Shown here: positions 39,579 through 47,205 of the stretch, piece after piece
Numbering within the stretch: the first letter of the stretch is position 1
Layout of the letters: each line of letters opens with the position of its first letter
From: JAIBCC01 sp963763855
Lineage (GTDB): Bacteria > Acidobacteriota > Blastocatellia > Pyrinomonadales > Pyrinomonadaceae
DNA: 64,000 nucleotides
Direction of reading: 5' to 3'
NCBI GenBank assembly: GCA_963763855.1
Contig: CAVXPU010000004.1
Span: forward strand, 1 to 64,000
Program-made: the position numbers and the translations under genes
Notes under the pieces: model-generated
Told to the model about the DNA's origin: nothing
Database searches by the model: none
The model's input: only the letters and a program-made list of their open reading frames with translations

Positions 39579-42431
39579 ATGTTTTTTAAAAAGTTCTTGG
39601 CTCGTTTTCAGGTCAGCCTTGGATTGTTTTTCTTAGGGACAATGCTATTGGTCAGCAATGCTTGGGGGCAAGGGACGGCTTCGATTTCAGGTGTTGTAAA
39701 AGACCAAAATGAGGCTGTTGTTCCGGGCGTAACGGTTTTAGCCGGGAACAAAGGAAATGGTTCTGAAACTACTGTTTTAACGGATACCAATGGTAAGTAT
39801 GAATTTAAAAATTTATCTGCCGGACAATATCTGATTAAAGTAAAAAAAGGTGGTTTTTCAGAAAATGCAGAATCAGTTTTGTTAGGTAGCGGAGACGCAG
39901 CCACTCAAGACTTCACGATAAGTCCGGGTGGTTTGCGGGAAGAAGTCACGATTACTGCAGCGAAAGGATTAAGGGCAACCTCGGAAATTCCGCAAACGGT
40001 CACCACAGTCAGTGAAAGCGAAATAGAACAACGTCGTCCGGTTGGCATTTCTGAAGCATTTGAAAAATCTCCTTCAGTTCTTTCTACAGATTCGAATCCA
40101 TTTCGGTCCCGTCCGCAAATTCGCGGACTGCAATCAAATAGAATTTTGGTAACGGTTGACGGCGAAAGATTAAACGACCCTCGTTTTGGGCAAGATTCGG
40201 TCGGTGTCAGTCCGTCTTTGATTGATACTTCGCAAATCAAACAAGTTGAAGTTGTTGCTGGTTCTGGCTCAAGTCTTTACGGTTCGGATGCTGTTGGCGG
40301 AGCGATTAACATCGTGACCAAAGGTCCTGATCGTACCCGAGAGGGAATTCGTCTGGACTTCAAATTCAGCGGCGACTACGGCTCAAATCATAATTATCGA
40401 AAAGGCGTTGGTATTTTTGGGGCAAGTAGTAATAAAGCAGGGGTTAGAATGACTTTTGGTCGTTTTATTCAACCAAATTTTAGGGTTGGCGGGCAAGGCA
40501 TTACCAGACAAGAAGTAGTAACTGCTGGAAATTTTGCCGCAGCAGCGGGAAATTTGTCAGGTCAGCCGCTGATTTCTAGCTATCCAGTTTATGATCTGCA
40601 ACCAAATCAAGAAATCGGCAACAGCGGTGCACGTGGTTACATCGGTTCGCTAGATTTTATGGTCTTTCCGACTGATACGCAGGATTTCAGAATTCGTTTT
40701 AATGCGAATCCTTATCGTGATTTAGGTGTTCCTTTTACCGGTCTTCCATTTTCTACCAGCACACCCAATACCGGATCTTCAAACTATTACAAACTATCTC
40801 TACGCTATGAAAAACGAGATATTGCGAGTTGGTTTCCGAGAATTTCCGTGAGCTACTACAATCAGGACTATAGCCGTATTTTAGAGGAAACTCGGTATGC
40901 AATCCGCAGCGGCAGCAGTTTTTCATCGGCATTTCCGGGCGGTCCCAGCACCTTTACGGGAAATCTTTCAATTTTTGATAGAAGCGGAATATCGCGAACA
41001 AATCAACATAATACTGCACAAGGCTTCGACGTTCAGTTTAATTTTATTCCTTGGAAAAATTCGATTTTGATTTCGGGTGTTAATTACTCCGATAATTTTT
41101 CGCGTGACACATTTGCAAATACGCAATTCAGCACTTCAGCAGCTACACGAGGAAATGTAACGAGTACTATTTCAGATGTGGCTAATACTCCTCGTAGTCA
41201 CTACAAGAATTTAGGTTGGTATAATCAACTGGAATATACTCCGATCAAATATTTTCGTATAACGGGTGGTCTCCGTTGGGACAGATGGAAAACGACCGCT
41301 GAACCAACACCTGGTTATCCAAGCGGTGCACTTGGTGCAGTATTTTTGCGAACTCTGCCATTAATCCAAGCGAATCCTGGTGGACTAGATCCAGTTGGAG
41401 CTGCCGGATATTCAACCTTAGCTGCCGGAAATACGATTGAAACGAATTCAAACGTGGCGACCTACAATATTGGGGCAACGTTCTTTATTCCTGGAGGAAT
41501 TAATCCATATGTTCGTTATTCAACAAGTTTTCGTGAGCCGGACATTCTAAATCGTTACTTGTTCCGCAACTTTACAACACAGCCGTTTTTCTCGCTGCCG
41601 AGTATCATCAATACCAATTTGAAACCTGAAAAGGGCAAAGACATTGACGTTGGAGTAAAAATTGCCAAATCAAAGTTTCATGGTGCGTTTAGCTATTATC
41701 GCAATCAAATTGACAACGCAGCCAATACCGCACAAGGAATCTATTGCGTTAATATCGGAACGCCGCCAATTTCTGGATATAACTCGTTGGTTTTCGATAC
41801 TCCTCCGGGATTCGGGTGTCCAAATCCGCCAGCTCCGCCAACGCATTTAGTCCAAGTTTTCCAAACGGTTAATGTTACGAAAGTAACGATCCGCGGGTTT
41901 GAAGCACAGGGTGAAGTGGATATTCCGCTTGGTGATGCAGGAAGTATTACTCCTTCTATGACTTTCAGCACGATCAAAGCTAGCCAAGTGCCTGATGCGA
42001 TTCGTCGATCAATCGTCCAAACTCTTTACAACAGTTCGGCACCGCTTGAACTTGAAGGCTCAGTTGACGATGTTCCATTCTATTCGCTTCCGAATTATCA
42101 AGGTGCATTTGCCCCACGCTACAATAGTGCGAAAGGAAATTTTTGGGCTGAATATGAATATCGTTTTACAAGCAAAGTAACCCGTGTAGAACCAAATGAT
42201 ATCAGTTTTGCGGGTATCACAACCTACGGATATTTTGCTGCCTATAAAGGAACAAAGAAACATTCGATTCGCGGTGGAGTTTCTTTTGGCGAAACAATCC
42301 CGATGAATTTAACGGTGGGGTTAGAAAACTTTACCAATCAGACGAATTTTCAATTGTTCCAGCCTGCACCAACAGCTGGTCGATCGTTTACAATCGGTCT
42401 GTCAATTGGTTGGTCTAAATTGTTGAAATAA
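39579..42431 (+). CDS. TonB-dependent outer-membrane receptor with N-terminal carboxypeptidase-regulatory domain
   Basis: A 950-aa protein. After the signal peptide (ending SNAWGQ) comes a CarboxypepD_reg domain (about 33-115; GVVKDQNEAVVPGVTV and TDTNGKYEFKNLSAGQY), then the plug (about 125-250; RPQIRGLQSNRILVTVDGER and YGSDAVGGAINIVTKG), then a 22-strand-type beta barrel ending in an aromatic-rich strand. The barrel holds FREPDILNRYLF near 652 and NTNLKPEKG near 680, at the spacing of the FRAP and NPNL boxes of heme/hemoglobin receptors; similar boxes occur in other receptors. It imports a large substrate using TonB energy. Two shared operators precede it, so uptake and catabolism appear co-regulated. 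A terminator follows. Confidence 0.92.
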   Translation: MFFKKFLARFQVSLGLFFLGTMLLVSNAWGQGTASISGVVKDQNEAVVPGVTVLAGNKGNGSETTVLTDTNGKYEFKNLSAGQYLIKVKKGGFSENAESVLLGSGDAATQDFTISPGGLREEVTITAAKGLRATSEIPQTVTTVSESEIEQRRPVGISEAFEKSPSVLSTDSNPFRSRPQIRGLQSNRILVTVDGERLNDPRFGQDSVGVSPSLIDTSQIKQVEVVAGSGSSLYGSDAVGGAINIVTKGPDRTREGIRLDFKFSGDYGSNHNYRKGVGIFGASSNKAGVRMTFGRFIQPNFRVGGQGITRQEVVTAGNFAAAAGNLSGQPLISSYPVYDLQPNQEIGNSGARGYIGSLDFMVFPTDTQDFRIRFNANPYRDLGVPFTGLPFSTSTPNTGSSNYYKLSLRYEKRDIASWFPRISVSYYNQDYSRILEETRYAIRSGSSFSSAFPGGPSTFTGNLSIFDRSGISRTNQHNTAQGFDVQFNFIPWKNSILISGVNYSDNFSRDTFANTQFSTSAATRGNVTSTISDVANTPRSHYKNLGWYNQLEYTPIKYFRITGGLRWDRWKTTAEPTPGYPSGALGAVFLRTLPLIQANPGGLDPVGAAGYSTLAAGNTIETNSNVATYNIGATFFIPGGINPYVRYSTSFREPDILNRYLFRNFTTQPFFSLPSIINTNLKPEKGKDIDVGVKIAKSKFHGAFSYYRNQIDNAANTAQGIYCVNIGTPPISGYNSLVFDTPPGFGCPNPPAPPTHLVQVFQTVNVTKVTIRGFEAQGEVDIPLGDAGSITPSMTFSTIKASQVPDAIRRSIVQTLYNSSAPLELEGSVDDVPFYSLPNYQGAFAPRYNSAKGNFWAEYEYRFTSKVTRVEPNDISFAGITTYGYFAAYKGTKKHSIRGGVSFGETIPMNLTVGLENFTNQTNFQLFQPAPTAGRSFTIGLSIGWSKLLK

Positions 42432-42450
42432 CTTTGTTTAGACGGAGGAC

Positions 42451-42504
42451 GCGGGTTGCAGACTGAATAGAAGTTTTTTCATTCTGCAATCCGCTTTATT
42501 TTTT
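42451..42504 (+). terminator. Hairpin with T-rich tail after the TonB receptor gene
   Basis: Arms GCGGGTTGCAGA (42451-42462) and TCTGCAATCCGC (42483-42494) pair with one G-T, followed by TTTATTTTTT. It may also be a dispersed-repeat copy, since CGCAATCC-type repeats occur next to it at 42533-42560. Confidence 0.65.
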
Positions 42505-42515
42505 GGAGGTAAAAA

Positions 42516-43295
42516 GTGGTAAATCAACAAACCGCAATCCACAATCCGCAATCGAAAGATGCACTTGGTTATCGACACAAATTTGCTGTAATTATTCCGA
42601 GCACAAACACAATTGTTGAACCCGATTTTTATCGAATGACCGTTCCGGGCGTTACGCCGCATATTTCGCGGATACATATTCGCGACCAAAATTTGTCGTC
42701 AGATGCAGCGTTTGAGAGTCTTTTGGAGCAAATTCGCGTGGAAATTGCTTACGCAATCGAGCGTGTGATGACGTGCGAGCCTGATTACATGGTGATGGGA
42801 ATGTCTGCCGAGACCTTTTGGGACGGACTCGAAGGCAACCGCGAATTTACGCAGCGAATAATGGATTTGAGCGGCTTAAAAGTTGCAACAGGTGCTGAAG
42901 CTTGTGAGAAAGCGTTGAATTGCTTCGGTGCAAAACGGATCGCAGTCGTTACACCGTATCAACCAATTGGCGACAAAAACGTGGTCAGGTTTTTTAACGA
43001 TATCGGCTTCGAAGTTACCAAAATCATTGGACTTAAATGTCCGACTGCGGTTGCCATCGCACACGTTTCCGAAGATGAATTACGCGATGCGTTACTTGAA
43101 GTAAATTCCGATGATGTTGACGCAATCGTCCAATGCGGCACAAATTTGAGCATGGTTTCACTAGCTGATGAAGCCGAACGTTGGCTCAAAAAACCTGTTA
43201 TCGCCATCAACGCAGCGACTTGGTGGCTGGCATTGCGTAATAATGGAATTGATGAAAAAGTTTATGGTTCCGGAAGACTTTTAAGGGAACACTAA
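42516..43295 (+). CDS. Maleate-isomerase/arylmalonate-decarboxylase-family (Asp/Glu racemase superfamily) protein
   Basis: A 259-aa protein with GTG start and GGAGG 6 nt upstream. Motifs: FAVIIPSTNTIVEPDFYRM, MVMGMSAETFW at the first catalytic-Cys position, GAKRIAVVTPY and VQCGTNLSM at the second. Maleate isomerase uses two Cys and arylmalonate decarboxylase only the second. Here only the second Cys is kept and the first is Ser, so either a decarboxylase-type or a new cis-trans chemistry is expected. The N-terminal NQQTAIHNPQSK appears to be translated repeat sequence. In a tetrapyrrole pathway it could handle a maleate derivative; this is inference. Confidence 0.82.
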   Translation: MVNQQTAIHNPQSKDALGYRHKFAVIIPSTNTIVEPDFYRMTVPGVTPHISRIHIRDQNLSSDAAFESLLEQIRVEIAYAIERVMTCEPDYMVMGMSAETFWDGLEGNREFTQRIMDLSGLKVATGAEACEKALNCFGAKRIAVVTPYQPIGDKNVVRFFNDIGFEVTKIIGLKCPTAVAIAHVSEDELRDALLEVNSDDVDAIVQCGTNLSMVSLADEAERWLKKPVIAINAATWWLALRNNGIDEKVYGSGRLLREH

Positions 43296-43331
43296 CCGAT
43301 TTTGGATTTTCGATTGGGGATTTTGGATTTT

Positions 43332-44192
43332 ATGAATATTTTAGTTATCGGTTGCCAATATACAGGACTTGCGGCGGCAAGATTCTGGAAAAAACAAGGT
43401 CATTTCGTAACGGTTACAACTACGCGGGAAAGTCGTGTTGCGGAACTTTCTGCCGAATTTGATGATGTTCTAGTAATGCGTGGAAGTGATGTTGAAACGA
43501 TGCAAACTGCTCTCTCTAAACAAGATGCGGTTTTAATGAGCGTTGCCGGCGGGATGATTGAAAAAGATGGCAAAGTTGTTTTAGATGCAGATGCTTACAC
43601 CGATACTTATCTTGGAACAGCGAAAAATTTGGTCGCGGCTTTGGGCAAAACTTCGTCCGTCAAACACATTATTTTTCCGAGTTCGACAAGTGCTTACGGC
43701 GATGGATTTGGCAAAGATTTAGTTACGGAAGATGATGTAACAAATCCAGCCAGCATTTTTCAAACTGTTTATGTAGAGACAGAAAAAGTGCTTTTGTCAG
43801 CCGAAACTGAGGCTCGAAAAGTCTGTATCCTACGCACAGGCAACATATACGGAATCGGTCGCGAATTAAAAACTCAGGCAACTGCAATGTCCGGCAAAAC
43901 TGTTCCACTTGATGGCGATGCGGGTGCAATGATCATTCACCGAGACGACGTTGTGCGAGCTGCTGATTTCGCGTTGCAGAATAATTTGAGCGGAATTTAC
44001 AACTTAGTAAATGACGTAAACGATTCAAAATCAGCGTTTTTTGGAAGAATCTGCGAGCGTGAAAATCTTGCGTCAATCGAATGGAAACCATTTGGAAAAG
44101 GCGTAAAAAATGTTTCAACCGCCAAACTTAAGCAAGCAGGTTTTACATTTGCCGATGCTGATGCAACACGAGAAAACGAAGATTTGATTTAA
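43332..44192 (+). CDS. NAD(P)-dependent epimerase/dehydratase-like Rossmann protein
   Basis: A 286-aa extended-SDR protein: cofactor motif VIGCQYTGLAAARFWK (an atypical GCQYTG in place of GxxGxxG), then HIIFPSSTSAYGDGFG with the catalytic Ser, a Tyr-x-x-x-Lys-like VYVETEK, and the LRTGNIYGIGREL loop. It resembles YeeZ/NAD-dependent epimerases. I start it at 43332 because the ten codons upstream are a TTTTGGATTTT dispersed repeat. It lies between the maleate-isomerase-like and RCCR-like genes. Substrate unknown. Confidence 0.78.
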   Translation: MNILVIGCQYTGLAAARFWKKQGHFVTVTTTRESRVAELSAEFDDVLVMRGSDVETMQTALSKQDAVLMSVAGGMIEKDGKVVLDADAYTDTYLGTAKNLVAALGKTSSVKHIIFPSSTSAYGDGFGKDLVTEDDVTNPASIFQTVYVETEKVLLSAETEARKVCILRTGNIYGIGRELKTQATAMSGKTVPLDGDAGAMIIHRDDVVRAADFALQNNLSGIYNLVNDVNDSKSAFFGRICERENLASIEWKPFGKGVKNVSTAKLKQAGFTFADADATRENEDLI

Positions 44193-44194
44193 GT

Positions 44195-44242
44195 TTTGAG
44201 TCCAGCCTTTATGCTGATTACACGCTGAAGCGTGGACTCAAA
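44195..44242. repeat. REP-like double-hairpin element before RCCR-like gene 2
   Basis: Perfect 10-bp outer arms TTTGAGTCCA and TGGACTCAAA. One inner hairpin CACGCTGAAGCGTG is intact; the other (CAGCCTTTATGCTG) is imperfect. It lies wholly between two genes. Confidence 0.85.
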
Positions 44243-44252
44243 GCGATTGATT

Positions 44253-45065
44253 ATGAACCCCGAAACAAAAACAATTACCGAATATTTTGACGAAAATCCG
44301 AATGTCGATAACACCGAGATTTTTAATGAATGTTGGCGAATTTTGACCGATTTACGCGTAAAACTCGAAAAGCGTTTTTCCGTTTCCCGACATGAAACTT
44401 CAAAAGGTTATGAATATTATCAAACGCCGGATGAAACTTACGAAGGTTCTCTCAATACTTTTGAAGGCGATGTCGTTGAATGGATGGTGCATTCGTGGAT
44501 TGGCAACCGAAAAGCAAGCATTTTGGATATGAATTTTACGGTTTGGCTCGGTCCCCAGATTGATGTTCCGCATCTCGGCATTGTTTTCGGCACAATTCCA
44601 AAAATTTATCACTATTCCGATTGCTTACCGCGTCGCGATTTGATGACTAATCACGATTACTTGAAGAAATATTACGAACCATTTAATCAGGAATTTCTTA
44701 AACTTCGCGGCGATCCCCGTTTTGAAACGATGGTCAGCCACGGCACTTATATGCGTGCAATTTTAACGCCAATTGCCGCAAATTGTGCAACCGAACGAGA
44801 TTTGAAAATGATTCCTGTTTTGGAAGAATATGTTCACAAACTCTTTGATTATTGGGCTAATATGGTTGAAAATGCCGAAATTTTGCCCGAATCAGAACAA
44901 CGAATAATTCAAAAACGCGACCATTATTTGCGTCAGGCATGCTATCAATTTGATCCGATGAATGCTCTGTCGCGTCGGTTTTTGGGCGATGAATTAACTG
45001 ATACGCTCGTAAATGCCCGAATGGGACAAGCCCAAATTAAAGCTAAAGGAGGAACGCTAATTTAA
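44253..45065 (+). CDS. Red-chlorophyll-catabolite-reductase-like protein 2
   Basis: A 270-aa paralogue of 17132-17938, with the same blocks: VDNTEIFNECWRILTDLRVKL at the N-terminus, VHSWIGNRKASILDMNFTVWLG, VPHLGIVFGTIPKIY, CLPRRDLMTNHDYLKKYYEP, MVSHGTYMRAILTPIA and QKRDHYLRQ (Asp223), ending GDELTDTLV. The DLMTNHDYLKKYYEP block is the part closest to plant RCCR (DLVLNPDYLKEYYQ from memory). The acidic residue in the PHL strand is replaced, as in copy 1. Start ATG 44253 is preferred to GTG 44232, which lies in the repeat. The TAATG overlap couples it to the next membrane gene. Two such paralogues suggest two successive or alternative reductions. Confidence 0.7.
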   Translation: MNPETKTITEYFDENPNVDNTEIFNECWRILTDLRVKLEKRFSVSRHETSKGYEYYQTPDETYEGSLNTFEGDVVEWMVHSWIGNRKASILDMNFTVWLGPQIDVPHLGIVFGTIPKIYHYSDCLPRRDLMTNHDYLKKYYEPFNQEFLKLRGDPRFETMVSHGTYMRAILTPIAANCATERDLKMIPVLEEYVHKLFDYWANMVENAEILPESEQRIIQKRDHYLRQACYQFDPMNALSRRFLGDELTDTLVNARMGQAQIKAKGGTLI

Positions 45066-45541
45066 TGTTTTTATTCGGTTTATTTCCAAACACAGATATT
45101 TTAATCGACATCGTAAATTTTTCGTTCGTCGTCATTGTTCCGGCTTTGATTTATTCGTGGATCAAGGTCAGAAAAGGTGAATATAGCTTGCACAAGAAAG
45201 TTCAATTGACACTTTTTGCCGTGCTTTTTATCGCTGTAATTCTGTTTGAAGTTGATTTGAAAATGCGTGGCGGAATCTTTGAAATGGTGAAAGACAGCCA
45301 ATTCGCCGGAACCGCTTTTTTGAACGGCTTAATCTGGTTTCATATGTTCGTTTCTATTACAACGAGCTTTATTTGGATCGGATTAGTTGCATTTTCGCTT
45401 TGGAAATTCGCGTCGCCGGCGGTTCCAAATAAATTCAGCGGAGTTCATAAATTCTTTGGCAAAATCGGTATGATCGATATGATTTTAACCGGAATCACCG
45501 GCGTAATGCTTTATGTTTTAGGCTTCGCGATGACAAAATAG
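45065..45541 (+). CDS. Small membrane protein (158 aa, four helices)
   Basis: Four hydrophobic helices with His-bearing segments (WFHMFVSITTSFIWIG, GVHKFFGKIGMIDM), reminiscent of DUF420-type or small cytochrome-b-like proteins; the exact family is unsure. Its ATG overlaps the stop of RCCR-like gene 2. RCCR needs low-potential electrons, and a membrane redox partner would be logical, but nothing proves it. Confidence 0.7.
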   Translation: MFLFGLFPNTDILIDIVNFSFVVIVPALIYSWIKVRKGEYSLHKKVQLTLFAVLFIAVILFEVDLKMRGGIFEMVKDSQFAGTAFLNGLIWFHMFVSITTSFIWIGLVAFSLWKFASPAVPNKFSGVHKFFGKIGMIDMILTGITGVMLYVLGFAMTK

Positions 45542-45550
45542 GATTGGAGT

Positions 45551-45667
45551 GCGGACACTCTTGTCCGCAAGGTTGCTTGGCAACCTAAAACCTTGAATAA
45601 AATTCAACTAGGATTTAGTTGGGCATTTTTTCAAACGCTTTGCGTTTGTTCGGACAAGAGTGTCCGC
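45551..45667. mobile_element. 117-bp MITE-like element with self-complementary ends
   Basis: Left end GCGGACACTCTTGTCCGC (45551-45568) and right end CGGACAAGAGTGTCCGC (45651-45667) are perfect inverted repeats over 17 bp, and each end also folds on itself. The inside holds a GGTTGCTTGGCAACC hairpin and no gene. It lies between the membrane protein and MetE-like genes, and adds spurious in-frame codons upstream of the latter. Confidence 0.75.
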
Positions 45668-45685
45668 GTTCCATTCAAAATTATT

Positions 45686-46753
45686 ATGCTTTTTCCAACA
45701 CAAATTGTCGGTAGTTATCACAAACCTAAATGGTTGTGTAATCACGATTTAGTTTATACACCCGAAGGGACTTGGTGGAAAGTTTCGCCTGAAGATTTCG
45801 TGTCTGCAACCGACGATGCTACTCGTTTGGCAATCGAAGATCAAAATCTCGCAGGCTTAACCTATGTGACCGATGGTGAAGTTCGCCGACAAACTTTTAG
45901 CGGATATTTTTATTGCCTGGGCGGAATTGACAGCGTAAATCGCGGAGCAATGACGTTTTCGGCAAACGACATCGGCGACGCAATCACGATGAAAGCACGA
46001 CCACCAATTGACCCGAATTCACCGCCACCACCGCCGACAATTCCGAAAGTTATTTCCGCCGTAACTTGGGATAACCCTATTTTAGCCAACGATTTAGCCT
46101 TTTTGAAAAAATACGCGAAAGGCAAAACGAAAATGACCGTTATTGGTGCGTGTTCACTTGCTTTGCGAGTTGTTGACGAACATTACGGCTCGCTTGATAA
46201 ACTAACTTTTGGCATTGCTGACGCACTAAACAAGGAACTTCACGCACTGGAAAAAGCAGGCGTTGATTTAATCCAAATTGACGAACCCGAAGTACATTTT
46301 CGCTATTCGCAGCTAAAAGATTTTGCTCAAGAAGCAATAAATCGCACAATTCACGGCTTGAAAACAAAAACTGCGGTTCACGTTTGCTTCGGATATTCAA
46401 AGAATATCGCCGAAAAACGAACGAATCCAATTTATGAAAGTGCCTTGGAATTACTCGCTTCTTCAAACATCAACGCGATTAGTTTGGAGTATGAGCAACC
46501 AAATTATACGCCTGATTTGCTAGTTCATCTTGGCGATAAAGACGTGATTTTAGGCTTGCTAAACTTGGATACCGAAGCCGAAATTGAAACAGTTAAGCAT
46601 ATTGTCAAACGCACGAAAGATGCCATTAAGGTTATCAATAAAAAGAAGTTAAGCCTAGCGTCAGATTGCGGAATGTGGTTTTTGCCCCGAGAAAAAGCGT
46701 TTGGAAAAATTGCGAATTTAGAGAAAGCCGCTCAAATTTTGCGAAACGAATAA
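45686..46753 (+). CDS. MetE C-terminal-domain-like (cobalamin-independent methionine synthase family) protein
   Basis: A 355-aa single-domain protein, half the length of full MetE. It starts MLFPTQIVGSYHKP, as stand-alone C-domain homologues do. The zinc-site motifs are visible: His-x-Cys in AVHVCFGY, Glu in QIDEPEVH and a Cys in ASDCGMWF. The family activates thiols for methyl transfer; relatives include 2-hydroxypropyl-CoM lyase and archaeal methionine synthases. In this block it could move a methyl or other alkyl group from the substrate, or simply make methionine. I place the start after the MITE-like element. It ends the plus-strand series. Confidence 0.82.
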   Translation: MLFPTQIVGSYHKPKWLCNHDLVYTPEGTWWKVSPEDFVSATDDATRLAIEDQNLAGLTYVTDGEVRRQTFSGYFYCLGGIDSVNRGAMTFSANDIGDAITMKARPPIDPNSPPPPPTIPKVISAVTWDNPILANDLAFLKKYAKGKTKMTVIGACSLALRVVDEHYGSLDKLTFGIADALNKELHALEKAGVDLIQIDEPEVHFRYSQLKDFAQEAINRTIHGLKTKTAVHVCFGYSKNIAEKRTNPIYESALELLASSNINAISLEYEQPNYTPDLLVHLGDKDVILGLLNLDTEAEIETVKHIVKRTKDAIKVINKKKLSLASDCGMWFLPREKAFGKIANLEKAAQILRNE

Positions 46754-47205
46754 ATTCAAATACAGATTTTCAAATGTCAGGAAATTTTACAAAACGTATT
46801 TAACGTATTTTGAGAATATCCTTGTTTCAAAAGCTGAATAATTACCGATAAAATCCATCAAAAATCAGAAATTTTCAAGATAAATTCAATCCCTAAAATT
46901 TGCGGGCGGAGACACAAAAACTCTTACTGATTCTTGAAAAGTAGTATTCTTTTGCCAATATCATGCCAATTACTACCTTCCTCTTTTCGTTTTTTTGGCA
47001 TTTGCTAGTATAATTCCGAAGTTTGTTGGGAAAAATAGCGAGAGGCAACCTGAGATAGGGCGACTGAATCAAAGTTTGCGTATATCTGCAAACATAATAA
47101 TCTTTTTGAATAATTTTAGTTTTGGGTTTAATTTTAAGCCGATCGATAGCAGATTTATCTTCGTTGGATTGAAATCCAGCAGGCAATAATAAGGAAAATG
47201 GCTTT
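46754..47205. other. 452-bp intergenic region before the bamA operon
   Basis: AT-rich sequence separating the catabolic block from the outer-membrane operon. A TATAAT hexamer lies at 47009-47014 without a good -35 partner; if used it would leave a leader of about 190 nt. No shared operator, no hairpin terminator and no convincing ORF. Confidence 0.55.

Noticed and set aside
44232..44252. GTG start for RCCR-like gene 2
   Set aside because: The GTG lies in the right arm of a REP-like element; the ATG at 44253 begins the sequence shared with the paralogue.
8566..46753. Photosynthetic gene cluster or chlorophyll biosynthesis
   Set aside because: No reaction-centre, antenna, Mg-chelatase or chlorophyll synthase genes are present; the enzymes resemble breakdown, not synthesis.
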